Assembly (NCBI RefSeq): GCF_023091225.1
Contig: NZ_JAHWXM010000001.1
Span: 1,984,001 to 2,048,000 of the forward strand
Direction: 5' to 3'
From: Microbacterium galbinum
GTDB lineage: Bacteria; Actinomycetota; Actinomycetes; Actinomycetales; Microbacteriaceae
DNA: 64,000 bases
Shown here: positions 32,578-40,708 of the stretch, piece by piece
Numbering within the stretch: the first letter of the stretch is position 1
How the letters are laid out: each line of letters starts with the position of its first letter
Made by a program: the position numbers and the translations under genes
Notes under the pieces: generated by a model
The model's input: the letters and a program-made list of their open reading frames with translations, nothing else
Databases searched by the model: none
What the model was told of the DNA's origin: nothing

Positions 32578-32978
32578 GCGGTCTGGTCGGTCGCCGGCTT
32601 CATCCAGAACGGCGAGTAGTGGTAACCGTCGGGGTCGTCGAACTGGCGCTGATACATGAAGGGGTAGTCGTCGATGTCACCGACGCGACCGCCCGCGGCT
32701 TCGGCGCGCGCGACGAGTTCGTCGACCGCCTCGCGGCTGTCGAGGTCGAACGAGACGGTGACCTTCGACGGGGTGTCGGGACCGCCGATCAGGTCTTCGG
32801 TGCCGCCGACGCTCGCGTACATCTCGCGGCTGCCGAGCATCACGTACTGCTCGGGCGCGATCTGGAAGCACGACACGTTGTGGTCCGACATCTCGGCGTT
32901 GAGGGTCCACCCGAGGGCGGTGTAGAAGGCGGTGGCTCGTTCGACGTCAGCCACGGGACAGGTGATGAAGAGGCTCAT
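32574..32978 (-). CDS. VOC-family (glyoxalase/bleomycin-resistance type) protein, 134 aa
   Basis: The N-terminal MSLFITCPVADVERATAFYT and C-terminal QFDDPDGYHYSPFWMKP are typical of lactoylglutathione-lyase-like VOC proteins such as the YdcJ/EhpR group. ATG at 32978 is chosen over an upstream in-frame start because the VOC fold begins here and the palindrome lies just before it. Its product may bind or modify the ligand sensed by the coupled HxlR regulator, which is inference. Confidence 0.82.
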   Translation of the reverse strand: MSLFITCPVADVERATAFYTALGWTLNAEMSDHNVSCFQIAPEQYVMLGSREMYASVGGTEDLIGGPDTPSKVTVSFDLDSREAVDELVARAEAAGGRVGDIDDYPFMYQRQFDDPDGYHYSPFWMKPATDQTA

Positions 32979-32986
32979 GTGTTGAT

Positions 32987-33003
32987 ACTTGCAAAATGCA
33001 AGT
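32987..33003. promoter_or_regulatory. HxlR operator candidate
   Basis: ACTTGCA-AAA-TGCAAGT is a perfect 17-bp palindrome. Read on the coding strand it overlaps AAGTAT, a -10-like element 8-9 nt before the VOC start codon. Binding here would shut off the VOC-HxlR operon. Confidence 0.65.
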
Positions 33004-33061
33004 GCGGGGTCAAGGGGTGTTCGGCATCCGCTCGTCTGTCCGCCCATCTGCCCGCTCATCC

Positions 33062-33250
33062 GCACGGACGGATCACATCTGCAGGGAGAAACGGGCGGAT
33101 GCTCCCTGCAGACGTGACATCTCCCTGCAGGTGTTGCGGGGTGGGCCCTTCGACAGGCTCAGGGACCCAGTCTCTCGGGGTATGGCCCTTCGACAGGCTC
33201 AGGGACTCACTTCCGACTACTGGGTTGCTGAGCTTGTCGAAGCATCCCGC
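33062..33250. repeat. Composite repeat: CTGCAGGGAG module plus family-B elements
   Basis: ATCTGCAGGGAG and CTCCCTGCAGACGTGACATC form an inverted module around GCGGATGCTCCC at 33062-33130. Two same-direction family-B left arms (33147, 33187) and one right arm (33225-33246) follow. The right arm supplies the C-terminus of the TetR gene. Confidence 0.75.
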
Positions 33251-33825
33251 CCCGGGTCACCGATCCCCCGCAGCAGCACCCGCACCGTCGCCTCGACCCG
33301 TTCGTCACTGAGCGGACGGCCCAGCAGGGCGGCATAGCTCGACATCGCGACGAACTGATCCGCGATGACCTCGGCGTCGGCATCCGATCGCACCTCGCCG
33401 TCGGCGACCGCGAGCGCCAACCGCTCGCGCACCCACTGGCGGATCGGCGCGGCCAGCCGTTCGTTCAAGGCGAGCCCGAGCGCGGCATCCGATGCGGTCA
33501 CCACGATCAGCGCCCGCGCGATCGCGACGCCCTCTGCGTCGCCCAGCGACAGGCTCATGGCCGAGAACCAGGCCCGCAGGTCCGCCCCCAGATCAGAAGT
33601 GAACGGCACCGAGACCGCGGCGCCGGGCACCGACCCCTCGAGCAGCGCCTCGCCGAGAATCGCGGCCTTCGACGGCCACCAGCGGTAGATGGTCTGCTTC
33701 GAGACCTCGGCGGCCTCGGCGAGCCCCTCGATCGTCACCGATTCGTAGGCGCCCGTCGACACCGCGGCGCGCATCGCGTCCAGAACGGACCGGCGCGCTT
33801 TCTCACTGCGAGGACGGGGCACCAT
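33217..33825 (-). CDS. TetR-family regulator, 202 aa, with repeat-derived C-terminus
   Basis: N-terminal HTH: TIEGLAEAAEVSKQTIYRWW followed by PSKAAILGEAL. The C-terminal domain is of the common TetR_C type. The last 12 residues, PGRDASTSSATQ, come from a family-B repeat, as in the HxlR protein at 32269. It is divergent from the SDR gene at 33907 and probably controls it. Confidence 0.85.
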   Translation of the reverse strand: MVPRPRSEKARRSVLDAMRAAVSTGAYESVTIEGLAEAAEVSKQTIYRWWPSKAAILGEALLEGSVPGAAVSVPFTSDLGADLRAWFSAMSLSLGDAEGVAIARALIVVTASDAALGLALNERLAAPIRQWVRERLALAVADGEVRSDADAEVIADQFVAMSSYAALLGRPLSDERVEATVRVLLRGIGDPGRDASTSSATQ

Positions 33826-33841
33826 CAGAGGCTACTCGGGC

Positions 33842-33880
33842 GTACACTGATCCATAAGTAGACGCACCGTTGCGAAACTC
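33842..33880. promoter_or_regulatory. Candidate TetR operator between TetR and SDR genes
   Basis: GCGTACACT and AGTAGACGC are imperfect inverted arms (7 of 9) around a 7-nt centre in the 81-nt divergent space. The position would affect both promoters. Confidence 0.4.
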
Positions 33881-33906
33881 GCAGGAACCCGAACAAGGAG
33901 CACGAC

Positions 33907-34899
33907 ATGGCCCTCACCGCCCACTCCACCATCGGCGAATGGCTCGACGACCCGACCGGCGGCCCGCTCATCCGCGGACTCTTCGAGCAGACCGGCGCCG
34001 ACCCGTCGCTCCTCACCCCCGTGCTGGGCCTGCCGCTGCAGCAGCTCGTCGCGATGAGCCAGGGAGCCATGCCGCAGTCGGTCGTCGACGACCTCGTGCG
34101 CGCGGCCAACGGCGGCGTCGTGCCGGTCAAAGAGGCCGAGCCGGTCGTCGAGGCCGGCGCCCGGTTCGCCGGCAAGACCGTGATCGTCACGGGCGCGGCA
34201 TCCGGCATCGGTCGCGCGACCGCCGAACGCATCGCCCGCGAAGGCGGACGCGTGATCGCCAGCGACATCGCCGCCGAGAAGCTCGACGCCCTCAAGGCCG
34301 ACAACCCGGATGCCGACATCGTCACCGTCGCCGGCGACCTCACGAAGCAGGACGCGATCGACGCCGTCATCGCCGCCGCGGGCGACACGATCGACGGACT
34401 CGCGAACATCGCCGGCATCAACGACGACTTCTCGCCCGCAGGGGAAACAACGGATGCCGTGTGGGACCGCGTCATCGCGATCAACCTCACCGCCCCCTTC
34501 AAGCTCATGCGCGCGGTGCTGCCGATCATGGAGAAGGCCGGCCGCGGGTCGATCCTCAACGTCTCGAGCGAGGCGGGTCTGCGCGGAAACGCCTCGGGCA
34601 ACGCCTACACCGCCAGCAAGCACGGCATCATCGGCGTCACGAAGTCGGCGGCGTTCATGTACGGCCCGAAGGGCATCCGCGTGAACTCGGTCGCGCCCGG
34701 CGGGGTGGCCACCGGCATCCCGATGCCCCCGCACATGTCGGAGTACGGCTCGGCCCGCCTCTCCCCGTTCCAGCAGGCGATCCCGACCGTCGCGACCGCC
34801 GAGCAGCTCGCCGCCTCGATCACCTTCCTGCTGTCGGACGACGGCGTGAACATCAACGGCGCGATCCTCGCCTCGGACGGCGGCTGGTCGGTGCAGTAG
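33907..34899 (+). CDS. SDR oxidoreductase with N-terminal helical module, 330 aa
   Basis: Residues about 88-330 are a classical SDR: TGAASGIG cofactor motif, DGLANIAGI (variant of NNAG), SILNVSSEAG with catalytic Ser and YTASK with Tyr and Lys. The N-terminal 75 residues (STIGEWLDDPTGGPLIRGLF, then LGLPLQQLVAMSQGAMP) resemble the small helical module at the C-terminus of some actinobacterial beta-glucosidases, an unusual addition for an SDR. AACAAGGAG before the ATG fixes the start. Divergent from a TetR gene. Substrate unknown. Confidence 0.85.
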   Translation: MALTAHSTIGEWLDDPTGGPLIRGLFEQTGADPSLLTPVLGLPLQQLVAMSQGAMPQSVVDDLVRAANGGVVPVKEAEPVVEAGARFAGKTVIVTGAASGIGRATAERIAREGGRVIASDIAAEKLDALKADNPDADIVTVAGDLTKQDAIDAVIAAAGDTIDGLANIAGINDDFSPAGETTDAVWDRVIAINLTAPFKLMRAVLPIMEKAGRGSILNVSSEAGLRGNASGNAYTASKHGIIGVTKSAAFMYGPKGIRVNSVAPGGVATGIPMPPHMSEYGSARLSPFQQAIPTVATAEQLAASITFLLSDDGVNINGAILASDGGWSVQ

Positions 34900-34920
34900 G
34901 CGTCTCGCCGCGCGCCGGAG

Positions 34921-34981
34921 TGCACCGATCGGTCAGTAATGTCGGTTCTCGGCCCGGAGAACCGACATTTCTGACCGATCA
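34921..34981. repeat. Hairpin repeat, family C (near-perfect copy)
   Basis: ATCGGTCAGTAATGTCGGTT and AACCGACATTTCTGACCGAT pair almost completely around a short GC loop. It follows the SDR gene and precedes a same-strand gene, so it may act as a terminator or be a mobile REP-like unit. Confidence 0.85.
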
Positions 34982-35047
34982 GAGGCGGGCCGCGGGAGCA
35001 TCGGAACCTCACCCCACAAGGAGCGGGCGATCGCCTAGGCTCGCCGG

Positions 35048-35341
35048 ATGACTGAATCAGACGCCTCTACACCGCAGCCGTCGCTGATCCAGCAGCGGAT
35101 GGCGCTTGACCGGAAGAGCCGGTGGGCGATGGGCCAACTCGTCATCTCGCTCGTCCTGGCCGCCGGATGGGTCGTGGTGCTCATCACTGACGGGGGCGCC
35201 AAGCCCTGGCCGTGGATCGCCGCGATCGTCTTCCTCCTCCTCGCGATCGCGTGCATGGTCTCACTCGGCAAGGCGCGCCACGACACTCGGGCGTTCGAGG
35301 ATGAACACGGTGCGGATGCCGGGGTTCAGGAGCGGATCTGA
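35048..35341 (+). CDS. Small two-TM membrane protein, 97 aa
   Basis: A polar N-terminus, two hydrophobic segments (about 27-47 and 52-71) and a charged tail. TAGGCT is 6 nt before the ATG (leaderless type). It is convergent with the NUDIX gene, whose stop is 11 nt away. Family not recognised. Confidence 0.65.
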   Translation: MTESDASTPQPSLIQQRMALDRKSRWAMGQLVISLVLAAGWVVVLITDGGAKPWPWIAAIVFLLLAIACMVSLGKARHDTRAFEDEHGADAGVQERI

Positions 35342-35351
35342 CTCCGGCGCC

Positions 35352-35798
35352 TCAGCGCACCGCATCCGCCAGCACGCGATCGATCCACGGCTCGCGATCG
35401 AGGCCCGCGATCTCGGATGCCGTGAACCACCCGACCTCGACGATCTCCTCGCCGTCGGGCTCGATCTTGTCGACCACCTCACACGCGTAGGCGGTCGTCA
35501 CGTAAGCGACCCGATCACCGTTCGGGTAGTCGACGACGAGCGACTCACCCCCGTAGGCACCGATGATCCCGGTGATGCGGATGCTCGCGCCGAGCTCTTC
35601 GCGCACCTCTCGCGCAACGGCATCCGCGGGTTCCTCGCCGGGTTCGACTCCGCCGCCGATCAGGCTCCATTCGTCTGTCCCAGCGCTGCGCGCGAGCAGG
35701 AAGCGCTCGCCGTCACGGATCACGGCGGTGACGCCCGGAAGCATCAGCAGGTCGTGTCCGATGCGGTCGCGCAGCGCACGGACGTAGTCGGAGATCAC
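35352..35798 (-). CDS. NUDIX hydrolase, 148 aa
   Basis: The NUDIX box reads GGGVEPGEEPADAVAREVRE followed by ELG, with all catalytic Glu residues, inside a typical beta/alpha/beta domain. It would hydrolyse a nucleoside diphosphate derivative. The GTG at 35798 overlaps the stop of the small membrane protein gene (GTGA), so the two are translationally coupled. Confidence 0.88.
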   Translation of the reverse strand: MISDYVRALRDRIGHDLLMLPGVTAVIRDGERFLLARSAGTDEWSLIGGGVEPGEEPADAVAREVREELGASIRITGIIGAYGGESLVVDYPNGDRVAYVTTAYACEVVDKIEPDGEEIVEVGWFTASEIAGLDREPWIDRVLADAVR

Positions 35799-35950
35799 GA
35801 GCGCCCGAGTCGCTCCTCCGCCAGTGCTTGGCGATGCGAGGTCAGCGCCGCGCGCACGGCCGTGTAGATCACGAACCACAGCACGAGCAGGCCGATCAGC
35901 ACGATCGCGACGTAGATGAGCAGGCCGATGACGAAGGTCGGAGCGAACAT
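35795..35950 (-). CDS. Small membrane protein, 51 aa
   Basis: Reads MFAPTFVIGLLIYVAIVLIG and continues hydrophobic to about residue 33, then a basic/polar tail ending ALAEERLGRS. TAGCGT lies 6 nt before the ATG (leaderless type). Its stop overlaps the start of the NUDIX gene. A single long TM helix, or a hairpin, is likely. Function unknown. Confidence 0.65.
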   Translation of the reverse strand: MFAPTFVIGLLIYVAIVLIGLLVLWFVIYTAVRAALTSHRQALAEERLGRS

Positions 35951-35996
35951 GCCCCCACGCTAGGGCCACGGGCCAGAGTGGGGCGGTGTGCCGCAC

Positions 35997-36055
35997 CCGA
36001 TCGGTGCGAAATGCTGCCTATCGACGCTCAGAACCGTCATTTCCGACCGGTCGGT
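35997..36055. repeat. Hairpin repeat, family C (decayed copy)
   Basis: CGATCGGTGCGAAATG faces CATTTCCGACCGGTCGG, with the centre partly mutated (GAACCG retained on one side only). It lies between the divergent NUDIX operon and the DUF2188 gene region. Confidence 0.6.
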
Positions 36056-36178
36056 GGCCACTGCGGCGACGAGACGTCAACCGCACACACGAGAGCGCAC
36101 CGCCCAGGGGTGGTGACGGTGCGCTCTCGATCCTTGCCCGGGCGCGCGGACGCGACCGGAAGCTTCGGATGCCGAGGC

Positions 36179-36421
36179 TCAGCCCTTCATCGACACCCCG
36201 ACGCGATCGCGCGGATGCCGCGCGTACGGGTCATCGGCGTCGGCGGGAGGCTCCTCGTCGTGGACGAGGTGATCGACCTGGCGCGCAGCGGCCGAACCGC
36301 GGCCCGCGACGACGGCATCCGCTTCGGTGAGATATCCCGATCCGATCACCCCCGCCTCTCCTTCGATGCGGTTGAACCAGATTCCGTTGCGGTGAAACGT
36401 CACTATGTCGCCGGCAGCCAT
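36179..36421 (-). CDS. DUF2188-like small protein, 80 aa
   Basis: The order DIVTFHRNGIWFNRIEGEAG, a middle TEADAVVAGRGSAAARQVDH helix and LVHDEEP matches the DUF2188 pattern (a short basic/aromatic strand, an alanine-rich helix, then a His-Asp strand). GGAGAGATAGGC precedes the ATG. Function unknown in the family. Confidence 0.7.
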   Translation of the reverse strand: MAAGDIVTFHRNGIWFNRIEGEAGVIGSGYLTEADAVVAGRGSAAARQVDHLVHDEEPPADADDPYARHPRDRVGVSMKG

Positions 36422-36546
36422 GCCTATCTCTCCTTCGATCTGGCCCCCTGTCTACGCGACGGCACCGCCCCGCAGAACCCCCTTGCCGGATCCCTCGACG
36501 GCAGGTAACGGGACAGGAAAAATTCCTGCAATCTGCCCGACACAAA

Positions 36547-36560
36547 GGCGATATATTGCC
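36547..36560. promoter_or_regulatory. Palindrome in the M1 peptidase upstream region
   Basis: GGCGATATATTGCC is a 12-of-14 palindrome about 118 nt upstream of the peptidase start. A TAGGTT -10-like hexamer follows near 36577. The 256-nt region 36422-36677 shows no gene. Confidence 0.35.
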
Positions 36561-36677
36561 GACACAGGACTTCCCTAGGTTGCGATCAACCCGCATTCGC
36601 GACCCCGGCCACAAGCCACCCCTGCACCACGACGACGTGACCGGTCGCCTTTCGTTCCTGCCTACCCGAAAGCACTC

Positions 36678-39143
36678 ATGACCCGACTGACTCCTCTCCG
36701 ACGTCGGCGGCTGCTCGCGACCACCATGGTCACCGCGCTGTTCGCCGGCTCCCTCCTCGCCACCGCCGTTCCGGCATCCGCCGCCGACGACCCGATCGAC
36801 GGAGCCCGCACCTCGGGCGACGCCATGTTCCCCAACGTCGGCAACGGCGGATACGACGCCCTCGACTACGACATCGACATCGCGTGGAGCCCGACCGGCG
36901 TCGCCGGCACGGGCAGCACCGCCGTCGTCACGGGCAAGTTCGACTCGGCATCCACCACCATGACGGCCCGCGCCCTCGCGCCGCTGCGCTCGTTCTCGCT
37001 CGACTTCGAGGGTCTGACCGTCGACAGCGTGTTCGTGAACGGCCAGCCCGCCACCTGGTCCCGCGACATCGACGCGGCAGCCATCAAGTACAAGCTCATC
37101 GTGACCCCGGCGACCCCGGTCACCGGCGAGTTCACCGTCACCGTGAACTACAGCGGAGTTCCGGTGTTCCACACCGACGCCGACGACAGCCAGGAAGGCT
37201 GGAGCGGCACCAACGACGGTGCGATGCTGCTGGGCCAGCCCATCGGCATGATGACCGGCTTCCCGCACAACAACACCCCCGGCGACAAGGCCACCTACAC
37301 GATCACGGTGGACGCCCCGTCGACCCTCACCAACACGGCGGGCGTGAGCGCCCCGGGCGCTGTCGCGAGCAACGGCGAGCTGCAGTCGAAGGTCGTCAGC
37401 CAGTCCGGCGAGCGCACCACGTGGACCTGGCGCCAGCAGAAGCAGATGGCGTCGGAGCTCGTCGTCATCGGCATCGGCCGCTACGAGGTCGTCGAGGGCA
37501 GCATCACGCTGCTCGACGGTCGCACGATCCCGTCGTGGTCGTTCATCGACTTCGGCCTCAGCGACGCGAACAAGACCACGGTGCGCAACCGCATTACGCA
37601 GCTGCAGACCATCACGCAGAACCTCGAGCGCATCTACGGTCCCTACCCGGGCAACAGCACCGGCGTGATCGTGAAGACCGTTCCGAGCGCGATCAACTAC
37701 GCACTCGAGACGCAGGACCGCTCGTTCTTCCCGAGCGTGAACTCGGTCAACGGCAACACGCTCATCCACGAACTCGTGCACCAGTGGTACGGCAACAACG
37801 TCGCCCCGTCGACGTGGACCGACATCTGGATGGGCGAGGGCATGGCGACCTGGGGTCCGACGTACTACAACTCCTCGGAGGGACCGGCCGCTGGCGCGAC
37901 CCTCTCGGAGCAGACGTACTTCAACTCGTGGAACAACACCGCTCCGACCAGCGCCAACTGGAACATCGCACCGGGCGGTCAGACCGACTCGGCCAACCTC
38001 TACGGCTACCAGACCTACACGCGCAGCGCGCAGTTCTGGGCGGCGCTGCGGGTCGCGATCGGCGATGAGCCGTACTTCACCCTGATCAAGCAGTGGCAGG
38101 TCGACAACGCGGGCAAGAGCCTCGCCGGCGCCGATCTGAAGGCCCTGGCCGAGGAACTCTCGGGCTTCGACCTCACCGCCTTCTGGACCGACTGGATCCT
38201 CGAGCCCGGCAAGCCCGCCTGGCCCGACAAGTACTTGGTCGCACTCAGCGGCGGCAGCCCCGAGGTCGCGCTCTACCCGGGCGAGACCGTGTCGTACACC
38301 GTCACGGCGCTCAACACCGGTCGCGTGCCGCTGGCCTCGTCGGTCGTGTCGGTCGACGTGAGCGCGCTGCTCGCGAACGCCGACCTGGTCGTGCCCGAGG
38401 GCGCCACGCTCGACGGCACCACGCTCAGCTGGCCGATCCCGGTCGGCACGGCGGTCGGCACGAGCGCGTCGCTGACCATCGACGCGACGATCAGCGAGAA
38501 ATCGGCCGGCGGCTCGTTCGCGCTGGCCGTGAAGCCCCTCACCCTCGGTGGAAGCTGCACCGAGACGTGCGCGGTCGACACCTCGGTCGTCGAGATCGTC
38601 GCCCCGACCGAGCTGCCCACCATCACGGGTGAGGCCGTCGTCGGCGAGACGCTGACCGCGACCTCCGAGGGCTGGCCCGAGGGCACCGAGCTCACCTACG
38701 AGTGGGCGATCGACGGTGTTCCGGTCGAGGTCCCCGCGGAGGACGAGGAAGAGCCGGTCGACGAGCCCGCCGGGCTGATGGCCGCTCGCGCCGTCGATGC
38801 CGGACCGAACTTCGTGATCCCGGCATCCGCTCTCGGCGCCCGCATCACGGTCACGGTCACGGGAACCCTCGAGGGCTTCCGCAGCGGATCGGTCACGAGC
38901 GAGGCGACCGTCGCGGTCGCCGCGGCCGAGGTTCCCGGCGGAGGCGAAGACCCCGACAACGGCGGCGGCACCGGCGGTGGCACGGGTGGTGGCGGAGCCG
39001 TCACCCCCGGCGACCCCGACGGTTCGGGCGAACTCAGCCAGACCGGGGGCGAACTACCCACGGCACTCGGCCTGCTGGCCCTCGTGCTGCTCGTCGGCGG
39101 AGGCATGTTCGTCGCCGCCCGACGCCGCAAGCTCGAGGTCTGA
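36678..39143 (+). CDS. Secreted M1-family metallopeptidase with sortase-type anchor
   Basis: An 821-aa exported zinc aminopeptidase-like enzyme. The signal peptide ends in AVPASAADD. The N-terminal beta domain is followed by the catalytic site: His364-Glu365-x-x-His368 (HELVHQWYG) and Glu387 (WMGEGMATW), the exact HExxH-x18-E spacing of M1. C-terminal Ig-like or invasin-like domains (VVGETLTATSEGWPEGTELT) lead to a Gly-rich linker, LSQTG, a hydrophobic helix and RRRK, a cell-wall sorting signal variant. Peptide degradation at the cell surface is likely. No strong ribosome-binding site is seen (GAAAG only). Confidence 0.9.
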   Translation: MTRLTPLRRRRLLATTMVTALFAGSLLATAVPASAADDPIDGARTSGDAMFPNVGNGGYDALDYDIDIAWSPTGVAGTGSTAVVTGKFDSASTTMTARALAPLRSFSLDFEGLTVDSVFVNGQPATWSRDIDAAAIKYKLIVTPATPVTGEFTVTVNYSGVPVFHTDADDSQEGWSGTNDGAMLLGQPIGMMTGFPHNNTPGDKATYTITVDAPSTLTNTAGVSAPGAVASNGELQSKVVSQSGERTTWTWRQQKQMASELVVIGIGRYEVVEGSITLLDGRTIPSWSFIDFGLSDANKTTVRNRITQLQTITQNLERIYGPYPGNSTGVIVKTVPSAINYALETQDRSFFPSVNSVNGNTLIHELVHQWYGNNVAPSTWTDIWMGEGMATWGPTYYNSSEGPAAGATLSEQTYFNSWNNTAPTSANWNIAPGGQTDSANLYGYQTYTRSAQFWAALRVAIGDEPYFTLIKQWQVDNAGKSLAGADLKALAEELSGFDLTAFWTDWILEPGKPAWPDKYLVALSGGSPEVALYPGETVSYTVTALNTGRVPLASSVVSVDVSALLANADLVVPEGATLDGTTLSWPIPVGTAVGTSASLTIDATISEKSAGGSFALAVKPLTLGGSCTETCAVDTSVVEIVAPTELPTITGEAVVGETLTATSEGWPEGTELTYEWAIDGVPVEVPAEDEEEPVDEPAGLMAARAVDAGPNFVIPASALGARITVTVTGTLEGFRSGSVTSEATVAVAAAEVPGGGEDPDNGGGTGGGTGGGGAVTPGDPDGSGELSQTGGELPTALGLLALVLLVGGGMFVAARRRKLEV

Positions 39144-39158
39144 TCGAGGTCTGATCGG
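39135..39158. repeat. 12-nt direct duplication at the M1 peptidase stop
   Basis: GAGGTCTGATCG is present twice in a row; the first copy contains the stop codon. It looks like a recent slippage duplication. Confidence 0.6.
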
Positions 39159-39170
39159 CTGACGCACGCG

Positions 39171-39206
39171 AGCGCCCGTCCCCGGGATTCCGGGGGCGGG
39201 CGCTTT
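39171..39206 (+). terminator. Rho-independent-like terminator after the M1 peptidase gene
   Basis: AGCGCCCGTCCCCGG pairs with CCGGGGGCGGGCGCT around a short GATT loop and is followed by TTC. The stem of about 15 bp lies 28 nt beyond the stop codon. Confidence 0.75.
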
Positions 39207-39329
39207 CGGGTGCGGTCGGCGGTGCGGCGGTGGTCGGGCGGCGGTCGCGCGGTGGTGAAGGGTCAAGACACGCCGCAGACGGATGCCGCGGCACGGCGTA
39301 TTCTGACCCCTCGGCGGCTCGGGTGGAGC

Positions 39330-39959
39330 TCAGGAGTTTGCGACGGCGGCCGAGCGGATGCCGGAGACGATCAGCGCGAGCCCCGCGGCGAAGTTGTCGT
39401 CCGGGCTGGCGCCCGGGGAGGCGAGTCGCGCGGGCGAGAGGTCGACGGAGGGATCCGCGGCCCCGATGACAGCCGCGTGCACCCGCTGCTGCTCGTGGAA
39501 CGTGAACCCGATCACGTAGTGCACCAGGGTGTCGGCGGCGACCTCGGCCGCGGCATCCGTGAGCCCCGCGGCGAGCGCCGCCTCGACGAGCCGCTGCCGA
39601 GCGGGCAGGTCGAGCAGCCCGAGCGCGAGCGAGCTCGACACGACCTCGGCGCCGTCGCGGTGGGCGAGGAGACGGTCGCGCAGCGCGGTGGCCGTGGCGG
39701 CGAGGTCGGGGGCATCCGATTCGGCATCCGATTCGGCATCCGATTCGCCCGCAACCATGCGGGCGCTGACCGCGGCCAGGAGCGCCTGCTTGTTCGGAAA
39801 GTGCCAGTACAGCGCGCTCACCTGCACGTCGAGTTCGTCGGCGATGCGGCGCATCGAGAGCCCGGCGATGCCGTTCTCGGCGAGAACGCTCATGGCCGCG
39901 TCGACGACGTCGGGCTTGCTGCGCCTCGGGGCGGGCTGATCTGCGGATGCCGCGTTCAT
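39330..39959 (-). CDS. TetR-family regulator, candidate BioQ
   Basis: A 209-aa protein with a TetR HTH (LSMRRIADELDVQVSALYWH, then FPNKQALLAAVS). A low-complexity SDAESDAESDA insert, encoded by three exact 12-nt repeats, sits in the linker to the ligand domain. It is divergent from bioY across two TGAACAGTGTTCA-type palindromes, the arrangement and motif type described for the actinobacterial biotin repressor BioQ. That assignment rests on context and operator, not on direct homology. Confidence 0.8.
   Translation of the reverse strand: MNAASADQPAPRRSKPDVVDAAMSVLAENGIAGLSMRRIADELDVQVSALYWHFPNKQALLAAVSARMVAGESDAESDAESDAPDLAATATALRDRLLAHRDGAEVVSSSLALGLLDLPARQRLVEAALAAGLTDAAAEVAADTLVHYVIGFTFHEQQRVHAAVIGAADPSVDLSPARLASPGASPDDNFAAGLALIVSGIRSAAVANS
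39711..39746. repeat. Three exact tandem copies of a 12-nt unit inside the TetR gene
   Basis: GGCATCCGATTC occurs three times in tandem, in frame, giving the SDAE-like repeats in the protein. The unit contains the common GGCATCC string of this genome. Confidence 0.8.
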
Positions 39960-39973
39960 GGTGCTACTGTACC

Positions 39974-40000
39974 GAACAGTGTTCAGGTGAACAGTGTTCA
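39974..40000. promoter_or_regulatory. Double BioQ-like operator
   Basis: CGAACAGTGTTCA at 39973-39985 and TGAACAGTGTTCA at 39988-40000 are two near-identical 13-bp palindromes between the TetR gene and bioY. The second ends directly before the bioY ribosome-binding site, so a bound repressor would block both genes. Confidence 0.7.
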
Positions 40001-40013
40001 GGAGGAACTTCCC

Positions 40014-40604
40014 ATGTCAGCATCCGCCGTCTCCCCGCGCTCCGCTCTGGTGCTCGCCGACCTCGTTCCCGGCGCACGGGTGCGGGATATCGCACTCACG
40101 CTCGCCGGCACCGCGTTCATCACGGTTGCCGGATACATCGCCATTCCGCTTCCGTTCACGCCGGTGCCGCTGTCGCTCGCGACCTTCGCCGTGCTGCTGA
40201 CGGGCGCCTCGCTCGGACCCCTGCGCGGAAGCGCGAGCGCACTCCTCTACCTGGCTCTCGGCGTGATCGGCGTGCCGCTCTTCGCCGGCGGCAATGCGGG
40301 CTGGGCGTTCTCGTCGTTCGGATACATCGTCGGCTACGTGGTCGCCGCCCTGCTGGTCGGCACTCTGGCACGCCGCCGAGCCGACCGTTCCGTGCTCTCG
40401 ACGCTCGGACTCGCCGGCCTCGGCTCGCTCGCGATCTACGCGTGCGGTGTGCCGTGGCTCGCGGCCTTCGCCGGGGTCGACATCCCCACCGCGATCGGCC
40501 TCGGCGTCGTGCCGTTCCTGATCGGCGACGCGATCAAGATCGTCGCGATGGCCGGACTCCTCCCCGCCACCTGGCGCCTGATCGATCGCACCCGCCGCGA
40601 CTGA
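40014..40604 (+). CDS. bioY: Biotin transporter substrate-binding component BioY
   Basis: A 196-aa protein with six hydrophobic helices. The family pattern is present: ITVAGYIAIPLPFTPVPLSL near residue 40, the Gly-rich GASLGPLRGSASALLYLALG, then GVPLFAGGNAGWAFSSFGYI. BioY is the S-component of an ECF transporter and can import biotin alone or with BioMN; no bioMN genes are adjacent. GGAGGAACTTCCC precedes the ATG. Confidence 0.92.
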   Translation: MSASAVSPRSALVLADLVPGARVRDIALTLAGTAFITVAGYIAIPLPFTPVPLSLATFAVLLTGASLGPLRGSASALLYLALGVIGVPLFAGGNAGWAFSSFGYIVGYVVAALLVGTLARRRADRSVLSTLGLAGLGSLAIYACGVPWLAAFAGVDIPTAIGLGVVPFLIGDAIKIVAMAGLLPATWRLIDRTRRD

Positions 40605-40618
40605 GTCGCCCCTGCGCG

Positions 40619-40685
40619 TGCACCGATCGGTGCAGGATGTCGGTTCTGCCGCCGGATAACCGACATTTCGCACCGATCGGTGCGG
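40619..40685. repeat. Hairpin repeat, family C (full-length copy)
   Basis: GTGCACCGATCGGTGCAGGA and ATTTCGCACCGATCGGTGCG are the outer arms; inner arms are TGTCGGTT and AACCGACA. It follows bioY and precedes a same-strand gene. Confidence 0.85.
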
Positions 40686-40708
40686 TGGTAACTCCTAGAC
40701 TCGGCGGC

